A DNA stretch of 6,283 bases from Acidimicrobiia bacterium (GCA_030623545.1 JAUXLW010000076.1:1-6283); one strand, 5' to 3'; numbered from the stretch's first letter, positions 1 through 5,872 are shown. Notes: generated by a model not told the origin, from the letters alone. Numbers and translations: made by a program.

Positions 1-14
1 AACACGACCCAACC

Positions 15-42
15 AAAAACCCACCCTGACGAGGGGCCAGGG
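15..42 (-). terminator. Possible weak intrinsic terminator on the minus strand
   Basis: Read on the minus strand, CCCTG (42-38) can pair with CAGGG (28-24) across a 9-nt loop. After four bases (TGGG) there is a run of five T (19-15). The stem is only 5 bp and the T-run is not directly attached, so this is a weak candidate. It could end transcription coming from the small gene candidate at 286-98. No other feature explains the T-run. Confidence 0.25.
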
Positions 43-97
43 AGGCCAACCTTCATCGAGGTCCTATTCACGGAGCGCCTTCACCGATTATTGCCGC

Positions 98-286
98 TTA
101 GTTGCTGGTTCCCCTGTCCGGGCACGGGATCTCTGTTTGGAGGCTCCAATGCGTGTTCTGAAAGGGCCGTCGTGGGCAAGAAGGCAGGGACTGGTCCTCA
201 CAGAGATACACAAGGTGGCCGTCACGATCGGTCAAATATCTGCCCGCGTTGACTGCCGCTCCGTTCAGCAATGTATGACCTTGCAT
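98..286 (-). CDS. Candidate small Cys-containing protein, 62 aa, function unknown
   Basis: I do not recognise this protein. In its favour, the ATG at 286-284 is preceded by AAAGGAGCAACACC, a strong Shine-Dalgarno (AAGGAG) with 7-nt spacing, and no other annotated gene lies on this stretch. The product has three cysteines: one in VYLCEDQ and one in LPSCP in the middle, and one in IPCPDRG near the end. It has no signal peptide and no membrane segment. The central LCE...LPSCP spacing faintly recalls small actinobacterial proteins with an LCxxL...PPxC motif, but that is only an impression. It lies 86 bp downstream of the SRPBCC gene, beyond a strong hairpin (323-356), so it would need its own promoter; TATGAA at 312-307 is a possible -10 box. 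Codon third positions are less GC-biased than in the neighbouring genes, which weakens the case. It may be a real small gene, a decayed gene, or chance. Confidence 0.4.
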   Translation of the reverse strand: MQGHTLLNGAAVNAGRYLTDRDGHLVYLCEDQSLPSCPRRPFQNTHWSLQTEIPCPDRGTSN

Positions 287-322
287 GGTGTTGCTCCTTT
301 ACTATTCATAGGAACAACCGCC

Positions 323-356
323 CGGATCGACGATCGCACGTCTCGTCGCCGATCCG
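323..356 (-). terminator. Strong stem-loop downstream of the SRPBCC gene
   Basis: CGGATCGACGA (323-333) pairs with TCGTCG (343-348) plus ATCCG (352-356). This gives 11 bp with one 3-nt bulge and a 9-nt loop. On the minus strand it begins 17 nt after the SRPBCC stop codon (TAA at 375-373) and is followed by GGCGGTTGTTCC, so the U-tract is poor. It is probably a transcript end or a 3' stabilising hairpin for the SRPBCC mRNA. It separates that gene from the small candidate gene at 286-98. Confidence 0.45.
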
Positions 357-372
357 ACAGTATGCCGACTTG

Positions 373-807
373 TTAGGCCTCGAGCAGAACCTTGAGTTTT
401 TCGAGATTCGAACGCACGTCCCGCTGGTACAGGCGGATTACGAGGGAGTCGGCCAGCTTGCCGAACAGACCGCGGAACGGTTCCGTTGTCTGATGGTATG
501 TGAACTTGGTGCCGCTTCCAGAGACTTCAAACGTCTCTTCGATCGTGCTATCGAGTGGCGCGTTGGTGGTCCGCAGCAGGGTCCGGTGGCCGATGTCGAT
601 CTCGGCGTATTCCATTTCCCACTCGATCCGGCGACCGGCCACCTTGCTTACGCCATGGAGGTGGGAGCCCTTGCGTGGCTCGTCGTCCAGCAGTTGGAAC
701 TCCATGAGGTTGGACTGCCACAGCATCGTATTGGCAGGTTCGATGATGAATCGATGGACGTCCTCCGGGGACCGGTTGATGTAAATCGACTCTGTCAGCT
801 CATGCAT
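373..807 (-). CDS. SRPBCC (START-like/polyketide cyclase fold) family protein, 144 aa
   Basis: This looks like a small cytoplasmic hydrophobic-ligand-binding protein of the SRPBCC superfamily (polyketide_cyc2 type). Family hallmarks are visible: an N-terminal strand followed by NRSPEDVHRFIIEP (residues 11-24), the usual 'xxSPexVfxfixdp' opening; a tryptophan in TMLWQSN (27-33); a run of beta strands in the middle (VSKVAGRRIEWEMEYAEID, then TLLRTT and TIEETFEV); FTYHQTTEPF (102-111); and a C-terminal amphipathic helix LADSLVIRLYQRDVRSNLEKLKVLL that would close the cavity. The length is normal for the family. The start ATG (807) is set by a near-perfect Shine-Dalgarno, AAAGGAGG, four bases upstream. 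Members bind lipids, polyketides or other small ligands, or help remove toxic compounds; the substrate cannot be read from this sequence. It lies 119 bp downstream of the helicase gene and probably has its own promoter in that gap. Confidence 0.85.
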   Translation of the reverse strand: MHELTESIYINRSPEDVHRFIIEPANTMLWQSNLMEFQLLDDEPRKGSHLHGVSKVAGRRIEWEMEYAEIDIGHRTLLRTTNAPLDSTIEETFEVSGSGTKFTYHQTTEPFRGLFGKLADSLVIRLYQRDVRSNLEKLKVLLEA

Positions 808-811
808 GAGT

Positions 812-820
812 CCTCCTTTC
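812..820 (-). promoter_or_regulatory. Near-perfect Shine-Dalgarno of the SRPBCC gene
   Basis: On the minus strand the bases before the ATG at 807 read GAAAGGAGGACTCATG. The AAAGGAGG core is almost fully complementary to the 16S rRNA 3' end and sits 4 nt from the ATG at 807. A second ATG at 803 overlaps it in another frame but does not give the SRPBCC protein. The signal is stronger than those of the neighbouring genes and suggests efficient translation. Confidence 0.7.
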
Positions 821-827
821 CGGTTAT

Positions 828-848
828 GTGTACACCGTTTCCCACGTG
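828..848. promoter_or_regulatory. Two short palindromes upstream of the SRPBCC gene
   Basis: GTGTACAC (828-835) and CACGTG (843-848) are perfect palindromes 20 to 40 bp upstream of the SRPBCC start, where a promoter would be expected. On the minus strand the first overlaps TACACA, a possible weak -10 element. They may be regulator contact sites, but short palindromes also occur by chance, and no -35 box is clear. Confidence 0.2.
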
Positions 849-892
849 TTCCAGGGTGCGTAGAGGATTAGGTCATGAGTTGGGGCGGCCGG

Positions 893-915
893 AAAACGGT
901 CCCGTCACCGGACGG
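893..915 (-). terminator. Possible intrinsic terminator of the helicase gene
   Basis: On the minus strand, 12 nt after the helicase stop codon (TAG at 929-927), CCGTC (915-911) pairs with GACGG (906-902) across the 4-nt loop CGGT. It is followed by GACCGTTTTCC. The stem is short and the T-run lies a few bases away, so termination would be modest. Confidence 0.35.
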
Positions 916-926
916 ATAGGCAGGCC

Positions 927-2180
927 CTAGCGGCGTCGCCTCCGGCGTCCGCCCGCTCGCCGGGAGAGGTCGGCCATCGAGGGCTTCTTGAACTCGACTG
1001 CCTCGGGTTCGAAAGCAGCCAGGTCGGCCAGGCGAGGGTCGTTGGAGAACATCTTGGTGATCTCAGTGTGGAGCCCGGAGGCTCGCTGCAGGCGCTGCAC
1101 ATCCTCGACCTGGTCCCACAGGACAAGCGTGACCACCATGCCCTTTTCTCCTGCCCGTGCGGTTCGGCCCGATCGGTGGATGAAGCTCTTGTAGTCGTCC
1201 GGCGGGTCGTAATGGACCACGATGTCCACGTCGTCGACGTGCAGCCCGCGGGACATGACGTTGGTGGCGACAAGTACCGGGACGGTCCCCTTCATGAAGT
1301 CGGCGAGGGCCCGTTCCCGCACCTGTTGGCGGAGGTCGCCGTGGATGGCTGCGGCCCGCACTCCCTCTCGTTGTAGCTGGTCGGCCACCCGGTCGGCTCC
1401 TCTCTTGGTGCGCACGAACACCAGGGTCCGGTCAACCCCTTCCGAGATCGCGGCGGCCACCTTGGGCTTGTCGAGCTGGTGAACTGCGATGAAACGGTGT
1501 TCCTGGGTGTCGACCACTTCACCTTCCGTTTCAACCTCGTGCCGGACCGGGTTGGTGAGGTACGAGTTGATGAGGGAAGCGATGACCCCGTCAAGGGTCG
1601 CTGAGAAGAGCATGGTCTGATGCCCGCGCTCGATGTCGGACATCACCATGCGCACCTGCGGCAGGAAGCCCATGTCTGCCATCTGGTCGGCCTCATCGAT
1701 CACGACGCTGGTGACGTCTTGTAGAGAGATCTCCTTGCGGTCCATGAGATCAATCAGGCGACCCGGAGTTGCCACCAGGATCTCTATCCCCGACTGGAGC
1801 TCTTTGATTTGCCGACCCATTGAGACGCCGCCGTAGACGGTGCCGAGCCGATAGTTGCGAGCCTTGGCAAGTGGCGTGAGCTCTCGGGCCACCTGCACGC
1901 ACAACTCACGCGAGGGGACCAGCACGAGGGCGACCGGACGCCTCGGCCTGGCGGGTCGTGCTCGCTCGATGAGGGGAAGGCCGAAGGCCAGGGTCTTACC
2001 GGACCCGGTCTGGGCCTTGCCGCATACGTCGAGGCCGGCCAGGCCATCCGGAATGGCCATTAGTTGGATTGGGAAGGGATCGGTGATCCCGGTTTGATTG
2101 AGGGCGGCGACCAGGTCGTCTGATACGCCGAGGTCGGTGAAGGAGGCCGTGTCGACCCGTTCCGCGAGAGGGCTTTGCAT
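927..2180 (-). CDS. DEAD-box ATP-dependent RNA helicase, 417 aa
   Basis: A cytoplasmic DEAD-box helicase that would use ATP to unwind or remodel short RNA duplexes (ribosome assembly, mRNA decay or cold adaptation in this family). All core motifs are visible, numbered from the ATG at 2180: Q-motif F14...GITDPFPIQ (31-39); motif I AQTGSGKT (56-63); Ia VPSREL (88-93); Ib TPGR (138-141); II DEAD (162-165); III SAT (193-195); IV LVFVRT (253-258); V ATNVMSRGLHV (305-315); VI HRSGRTAR (335-342). The two RecA domains cover roughly residues 15-215 and 230-370. After a short extension the protein ends in GGRRRRRR, a basic tail probably used for RNA binding. An in-frame GTG at 2261 would add 27 residues, but the ATG at 2180 has GGAAG at normal spacing and leaves a usual short leader before the Q-motif. 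Motif V has N where D is usual (ATDV). The pattern matches actinobacterial RhlE/DeaD-like helicases; an exact paralogue name cannot be given. Confidence 0.95.
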   Translation of the reverse strand: MQSPLAERVDTASFTDLGVSDDLVAALNQTGITDPFPIQLMAIPDGLAGLDVCGKAQTGSGKTLAFGLPLIERARPARPRRPVALVLVPSRELCVQVARELTPLAKARNYRLGTVYGGVSMGRQIKELQSGIEILVATPGRLIDLMDRKEISLQDVTSVVIDEADQMADMGFLPQVRMVMSDIERGHQTMLFSATLDGVIASLINSYLTNPVRHEVETEGEVVDTQEHRFIAVHQLDKPKVAAAISEGVDRTLVFVRTKRGADRVADQLQREGVRAAAIHGDLRQQVRERALADFMKGTVPVLVATNVMSRGLHVDDVDIVVHYDPPDDYKSFIHRSGRTARAGEKGMVVTLVLWDQVEDVQRLQRASGLHTEITKMFSNDPRLADLAAFEPEAVEFKKPSMADLSRRAGGRRRRRR

Positions 2181-2202
2181 TGTTTCTTCCGTTCGTTGAG
2201 TG

Positions 2203-2230
2203 TCTATCGGCCTCCAGCACGACTCAACAA
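2203..2230 (-). promoter_or_regulatory. Tentative promoter of the helicase gene
   Basis: On the minus strand, TTGTTG (2230-2225) and GATAGA (2208-2203) are separated by 16 bp, about 25 nt upstream of the helicase ATG at 2180. The match to the -35 and -10 consensus is only partial. The other support is a 250-bp gap with a hairpin after the GNAT gene, which suggests that the helicase has its own promoter. The rest of the gap (2231-2414) shows only a small hairpin, CCACAACCTGTGG (2311-2323), and no convincing ORF. Confidence 0.2.
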
Positions 2231-2411
2231 AGCGGTAGAGCGGAAGAGGCCCAGCGAGCACGTTTCCTGAGAACCATGCACTCGCTGACTCTTACGGTAA
2301 CAGCTCTGTGCCACAACCTGTGGTGGTTCAGAGGTTTAGCTCACTCGAAGATTCGCATCTCGTCGGCCCGCTTCACGACATTGGCTTTGCCGTGCCGTCG
2401 ATGAACCCCGC

Positions 2412-2427
2412 AAATCGCCGTCGGCGA
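2412..2427 (-). terminator. Hairpin just after the GNAT gene
   Basis: On the minus strand, TCGCC (2427-2423) pairs with GGCGA (2419-2415) across the 3-nt loop GAC, directly followed by TTTGCGGGG. It starts 3 nt after the GNAT stop codon (TGA at 2433-2431). With only three T it is a weak intrinsic terminator or attenuator before the helicase gene. Confidence 0.35.
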
Positions 2428-2430
2428 CCC

Positions 2431-2991
2431 TCAGCTTATGGAGGCTTCCCATTCGCGCCGCAATATCCCATAGTCGAGCATGTCGTACCGCTCACCGTCG
2501 CGATGCAAGCGTTCTCGTTGGGTGCCCTCGTGGACGAATCCCATTTTCTCGTAGAGAGCACGAGCTCGCTCGTTATAGGCGAATACGGTCAATCCAACCC
2601 GATGCAGATTCATCTCACTGAAGGCGAATGTGAGGAGGAGTTTCATGGCGTCGCGGCCGTAACCCTTCCCCCAGTTGTCGGGGTCCCCCAATCCGATGCC
2701 GAGCCCGCATGAGCCGTGGCTCCAGTCGATACCATCGAGTTCGGCGAATCCGAGAAACTCGTCATCGTCCATGCGTCGAATGGAGAAGTGATAGACCGTG
2801 TCCCGCTTGGCCTCATCTTTGATCCGCTTGACGATCTCGTCTTTTGACCGCGGTCGGGCCGGCCAGGTATCGAGGAGGCGCGAGTATGCCGCATTGCGCT
2901 GGAAGCGGACGAGGTGGACGGCGTCGTCTTCGGTCAGGGCTGCCAGCCGGACGAGGCTGCCCTCGAGGATGTTGTCTTCTCTCAGTGGCAT
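2431..2991 (-). CDS. GNAT N-acetyltransferase, RimJ/RimL type, 186 aa
   Basis: A cytoplasmic acetyl-CoA-dependent N-acetyltransferase of the Acetyltransf_3 (RimJ/RimL/SpeG-like) branch. Landmarks: an N-terminal VRLAALTEDDAVHL segment (14-27), typical of the family's first strand and helix; the acidic hairpin RRMDDDEFLGFAELDGI (72-88); the glycine-rich acetyl-CoA loop WGKGYG (107-112) followed by helix RDAMKLLLTFAF; and motif B LHRVGLTVFAYNERA (129-143) running into ALYEKMGF (145-152), where N140 and Y147 are the usual family positions. The C-terminal EGTQRE...DGERYDMLDYGILRREW is typical of RimL-like enzymes. The start at 2991 has GGTGAG a few bases upstream. It lies 35 bp after the RHH-like gene, so the two are probably co-transcribed. 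Relatives acetylate ribosomal protein N-termini, polyamines, antibiotics or other small amines; the substrate here is unknown. Confidence 0.92.
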   Translation of the reverse strand: MPLREDNILEGSLVRLAALTEDDAVHLVRFQRNAAYSRLLDTWPARPRSKDEIVKRIKDEAKRDTVYHFSIRRMDDDEFLGFAELDGIDWSHGSCGLGIGLGDPDNWGKGYGRDAMKLLLTFAFSEMNLHRVGLTVFAYNERARALYEKMGFVHEGTQRERLHRDGERYDMLDYGILRREWEASIS

Positions 2992-3026
2992 GAGCTCACC
3001 CTAGACAGGAGGCCCTGGACAGAGCA

Positions 3027-3443
3027 CTAGCTCTCGGAGTTCGCCTGATTGATGGCGATAGCACCGTCGACCATTCCGCGGGTGAAGGCGTTGCTGGTGA
3101 AGAAGAAAGGCTCATCCCGTTGCGGGTAATCGAGCCGCACCGCTTCACAGTATGCGAACGTGAATGAGTTCTGCCTGGGAACCAGAGAGAACTGGTGCCA
3201 GCGGATGCCCGACCATTGCGTGATCTCTGCCAGCTCACGCTGACTCGCAACGTTGCTCGCCCATCCCGATCCGGCCTCAAATCCCCGCTGATACAGGGTG
3301 GCGTCGTCGCCGTCGGCTCGCTCGGCCTGAACCCTCACAGCCTCAGCCTGAAGGGCGGTAGAACAGATTTCTTCCAGGTCGAGCCCGGCGTCGATGAGTT
3401 GCTTGCGCAAGGTCGCATCGATTTCTAGCGTCAGCTGCGGCAT
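3027..3443 (-). CDS. Uncharacterised protein with RHH/CcdA-antitoxin-like N-terminus, 138 aa
   Basis: I do not recognise this as a named family. The first 35 residues (MPQLTLEIDATLRKQLIDAG, then LDLEEICSTALQAEA) have the strand-helix-helix pattern of ribbon-helix-helix proteins and resemble CcdA-like antitoxins of actinobacteria (a strand, then 'L...AGLnv...c..AL..E'). From about residue 48 it differs. LYQRGFEAGSGWA (50-62) and LAEITQWSGI (71-80) are followed by an aromatic-rich part with YCEAVRLDYPQRDEPFFFTSNAF (98-120) and a C-terminal helix TRGMVDGAIAINQ. The ATG at 3443 is preferred because GGAG lies just upstream and the RHH-like strand begins there; a TTG at 3482 would add 13 residues. 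It is the first gene of the minus-strand group, divergent from trmL and 35 bp before the GNAT gene. No CcdB-like toxin gene is adjacent, so it is not a plain antitoxin; an autoregulated DNA-binding role is a guess. Confidence 0.75.
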   Translation of the reverse strand: MPQLTLEIDATLRKQLIDAGLDLEEICSTALQAEAVRVQAERADGDDATLYQRGFEAGSGWASNVASQRELAEITQWSGIRWHQFSLVPRQNSFTFAYCEAVRLDYPQRDEPFFFTSNAFTRGMVDGAIAINQANSES

Positions 3444-3481
3444 GTTCTCCGTCCGCCCGTAGTTAGCAATATCAACGTACA

Positions 3482-3499
3482 ACAGGTCGTGGCGCCTGT
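3482..3499. promoter_or_regulatory. Palindromic candidate operator in the divergent spacer
   Basis: ACAGG (3482-3486) and CCTGT (3495-3499) are perfect 5-bp inverted arms around an 8-bp centre. They lie in the 76-bp spacer between the RHH-like gene and trmL. The site would cover the -35 and spacer region of the proposed trmL promoter (-10 at 3508-3513). It could be an operator for the adjacent RHH-like protein or another regulator. Five-base arms can arise by chance. Confidence 0.3.
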
Positions 3500-3507
3500 C
3501 TCACGGT

Positions 3508-3513
3508 TACGCT
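3508..3513 (+). promoter_or_regulatory. -10 box for a leaderless trmL transcript
   Basis: TACGCT fits the actinobacterial -10 pattern TANNNT. It ends six bases before the GTG start of trmL at 3520, so transcription would begin at or next to the start codon. No Shine-Dalgarno is present upstream of the GTG, which agrees with a leaderless mRNA. No good -35 box is visible, which is common in this phylum. Confidence 0.45.
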
Positions 3514-3519
3514 CGCGCC

Positions 3520-3996
3520 GTGTTCGACATTGTTCTTTACGAGCCCGAGATCCCGCCTAACACGGGCAACATCATGCGGTTGTGCGCTAATACCGGCGCG
3601 ACTCTGCATTTGATTGGACCGCTCGGGTTCACTCTGGACGAGCGCCAACTCCGGCGGGCCGGGCTGGATTACCGCGAGTGGGCGGATGTCCGTCAGCACA
3701 AATCGGTCGCCGCCTACCTGGAAAAGCGTTCTCCCCCTGCTCTGTACGCGTTCTCTCGGAACGGGGCCTCCGACTACAGCAAGCTGTTCTATGAGCCCGG
3801 CGACGCACTCATATTCGGGCCTGAATCGGATGGCCTTCCGGTTGATGTGCTGGAATTGGAAGCAGTGACCGCCACGGTTCGGGTCCCGATGGTTGGTAAG
3901 AGCCGGAGTCTGAATCTTGCCAATGCCGTTGCCGTGGCGCTCTATGAAGCGTTGCGGCAACAAGGATTTCCGGGCCTGCAGAGGGGTGGGAGTTAG
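3520..3996 (+). CDS. trmL: tRNA (cytidine(34)-2'-O)-methyltransferase, 158 aa
   Basis: A SPOUT-class (SpoU/TrmH superfamily) enzyme that uses S-adenosylmethionine to 2'-O-methylate the wobble nucleotide (position 34) of tRNA-Leu isoacceptors, helping codon reading. The single-domain, 158-residue size and the opening FDIVLYEPEIPPNTGNIMR are typical of TrmL (formerly YibK). The three SPOUT motifs are present: motif 1 NTGNIMRLCANTG (14-26), motif 2 FGPESDGLP (99-107), and motif 3 VPMVGKSRSLNLANAVAVAL (122-141) with the SLNLxNAVAV signature that forms the trefoil knot. Motif 2 has D104 where Escherichia TrmL has R. The start is a GTG with no Shine-Dalgarno; it gives the normal family N-terminus and sits 6 nt after a TANNNT box, so it is probably leaderless. 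The gene is divergent from the RHH-like gene, and its stop codon lies 10 bp before the secreted propeller protein, which probably shares its transcript. Confidence 0.95.
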   Translation: MFDIVLYEPEIPPNTGNIMRLCANTGATLHLIGPLGFTLDERQLRRAGLDYREWADVRQHKSVAAYLEKRSPPALYAFSRNGASDYSKLFYEPGDALIFGPESDGLPVDVLELEAVTATVRVPMVGKSRSLNLANAVAVALYEALRQQGFPGLQRGGS

Positions 3997-4006
3997 GCTG
4001 ACCACC

Positions 4007-5872
4007 ATGCGTGTTGGACGCGTCCGCCTGGCGCTGGCGGGTGGATTGGCGGGGGCTGCTCTGCTGGTCGGGCCTGCCGCAGTCGCCCAATTTGTCTGGG
4101 ATCTCGAAACGGTCCTCGATCCACCGGAGGCGACTGATGCGTTCGGCCGTTCAGTAGCGATAGATGGCGCCACACTCGTCACCGGGGCGCCGAGCGATGA
4201 CACTCTCCTTCCCAACTCGGGCGCTGTCTGGGCACACACCCGGGATCCAGACAATGGCTGGCAATTCCAATACAAGATCAATTCCGCCGACGCGGCCGCG
4301 GGCGACGCCTTCGGCTCGGCGGTGGCAGTCGACGGTGACTTGCTGGTAGCCGGAGCACCGCTGGCTAGCGGTGGGGTGGGGGCGGCCTACGTCTTTGTCC
4401 GCGATGTCGACGGAGTTTGGACCCAGCAAGCCAAGCTGACCGGGTCGCCCGCACTCGCCGCCGCCAATTTTGGAACTTCCGTGGCTATTTCTGGCAACAC
4501 GGTGGTCGTAGGGGCGCCCGGCGCTGCCGGCGGGGCGGCCCATGTTTTCACCAGCGTCGAAGGAGTCTGGGGCCAAAAGGCGAGGCTGGTTTCGAATGAC
4601 ATCGAGACTGAAGACAGGCTCGGCCAGTCGGTGGCAGTGTTCGGCAATACGGTTCTAGCCGGAGCCAGCCTCGAGGACGCAGCCGGTGCCAGCGCCGGAG
4701 CCGTCTACGCGTTCGTGGGTAACTCGGCCGGCGACTGGGTCCAGCAAGGCAAGCTCCTGGCAGCGGACACTGCCGGGGGTGATCTCTTCGGGGGAGCTGT
4801 CGGCCTGGAGGGCAATGTGGCGGTCATCGGCGCCAGCGGCAACGACGATGACGGCAACGGCAGCGGCTCGGCCTACGTGTTCCAGCGCAACTCCTCCAAC
4901 TTGTGGCTCCAGCAAGCCAAGTTGACTGCCTCTGACGCCAATGCCTCGGCTTTGTTCGGCGCCAGGGTTTCATACGATGGGTTGCAGTTGGCCGTTGGAG
5001 CGCCCGGGGCCGGGCGGGCTTACGTTTTTGAGAAGGACGGCTGGGTGGAGAGCGCCAACTTCACAGGGGGCGCCCTGTTCGGCTCGAGTGTTGCCATTGA
5101 AGGGGAGAATCTGGCACTTTCCACCGAAGTCGGATTGTCTGGCAATGTCTCCCTTTATAGGCGGGCCGAGCCACTGGCACCACCGCCACTGAGCGTCGGA
5201 ATGTTCGACCCCTCGCGAGGCGAATGGCATTTGGGGGATGGTCAGGGGAACGTCAGCAGCTTTTTCTACGGTGCTCCCGAAGATATCCCGCTTGTGGGTG
5301 ATTGGAACTGCGATGGTCTCGACACGGTCGGCATGTTCCGACCGAACAACGGTTTTGTCTATCTCCGGAATAGCAACGATTTCGGAGTTGCCGACCTCGA
5401 GTTTTTCTACGGCATCGGAGGGGACGTGCCGTTTGTGGGGGATTGGGACGACGACGACTGCGATTCGCTAGGCATCTACCGCGACGGCCGTGTCTACCTG
5501 CGAAACGAGCTATCCACCGGCTTTGCCGATCTGGACTTCTTCTACGGGATCGCTTCGGACGTGCCTTTCGGAGGCGACTTTGACGCCGACGGCTCAGACT
5601 CCGTCGGCCTGTATCGGCCGGCGAGTGGATTTGTCTTCTTGCGTAACAAGCTCTCAGGTGGTTTCGCTGAGCTTGACTTCTTTTTCGGAATCCCCGGAGA
5701 TCGAGTGATCGCCTTCGACTGGGATGACGACGGCGACGATAGTGTTGCCATCTTTCGGCCAAGTGAGACTCGCTTCTACATCACCAACACGAACGCGCAG
5801 GTTGTCGCCGAAATCGACTTCCGCTTCGGCCGGGAAGACTGGTTGCCGGTCGCCGGACGATTCGCCCCGTAA
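4007..5872 (+). CDS. Secreted double beta-propeller protein (FG-GAP repeats plus acidic-loop repeats), 621 aa
   Basis: A probable extracellular protein of unknown ligand. Residues 1-27 form a Sec signal peptide: MRVGRVR, a hydrophobic core LALAGGLAGAALLVG, and AVA before Q28. Domain 1 (about 29-386) has seven FG-GAP-type repeats with 'FGxSVAxxG...VGAP...GxAYVF...WxQQAKL' units starting near F46, F102, F155, L205, F261, F317 and F358, which suggests a seven-bladed propeller closed by WDLETVL at the start. A proline linker LAPPPL (390-395) leads to domain 2 (396-621), five repeats of about 46 residues built on 'GDW(D/N)xDGxDxxGxYRPxxGxxYLRN...FFYGxxxDVP'. Acidic turns at 432-439, 479-486, 524-531 and 571-578 look like calcium-binding loops. 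The only two cysteines in the mature part, C435 and C485, sit in neighbouring turns and may form a disulfide. There is no LPxTG motif, no C-terminal membrane helix and no catalytic domain. ATG 4007 is chosen because the signal peptide begins there; it lies 10 bp after trmL. The same frame is open further upstream but would lose the signal peptide. Confidence 0.88.
   Translation: MRVGRVRLALAGGLAGAALLVGPAAVAQFVWDLETVLDPPEATDAFGRSVAIDGATLVTGAPSDDTLLPNSGAVWAHTRDPDNGWQFQYKINSADAAAGDAFGSAVAVDGDLLVAGAPLASGGVGAAYVFVRDVDGVWTQQAKLTGSPALAAANFGTSVAISGNTVVVGAPGAAGGAAHVFTSVEGVWGQKARLVSNDIETEDRLGQSVAVFGNTVLAGASLEDAAGASAGAVYAFVGNSAGDWVQQGKLLAADTAGGDLFGGAVGLEGNVAVIGASGNDDDGNGSGSAYVFQRNSSNLWLQQAKLTASDANASALFGARVSYDGLQLAVGAPGAGRAYVFEKDGWVESANFTGGALFGSSVAIEGENLALSTEVGLSGNVSLYRRAEPLAPPPLSVGMFDPSRGEWHLGDGQGNVSSFFYGAPEDIPLVGDWNCDGLDTVGMFRPNNGFVYLRNSNDFGVADLEFFYGIGGDVPFVGDWDDDDCDSLGIYRDGRVYLRNELSTGFADLDFFYGIASDVPFGGDFDADGSDSVGLYRPASGFVFLRNKLSGGFAELDFFFGIPGDRVIAFDWDDDGDDSVAIFRPSETRFYITNTNAQVVAEIDFRFGREDWLPVAGRFAP

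Noticed and set aside
1..56. Minus-strand ATG at 56 (reading MKVGLPGPSSGW) with AGGA upstream, running off the left edge
   Set aside because: Only 18 codons are visible. The sequence overlaps a terminator-like stem and T-run, and the resemblance to a P-loop start fails because no GK(S/T) follows.
1..252. Frame 1 open from the left edge to a TGA near 252, possibly the end of an upstream gene
   Set aside because: The translation is rich in G, P, R, C and H, shows no secondary-structure pattern, and overlaps the better-supported minus-strand small gene.
271..930. 219-codon plus-strand ORF opposite the SRPBCC gene
   Set aside because: It is a shadow of the minus-strand SRPBCC gene, which has a perfect ribosome binding site and a recognisable fold. 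The plus-strand translation has no family features.
2181..2261. Longer helicase start at GTG 2261
   Set aside because: The added 27 residues are not typical of the family, and the ATG at 2180 has its own Shine-Dalgarno-like GGAAG at proper spacing.
3472..4281. 269-codon minus-strand ORF opposite trmL and the signal-peptide region
   Set aside because: It overlaps trmL, which is unmistakable, and has low-complexity R/P/S/A-rich composition typical of an antisense frame in GC-rich DNA.
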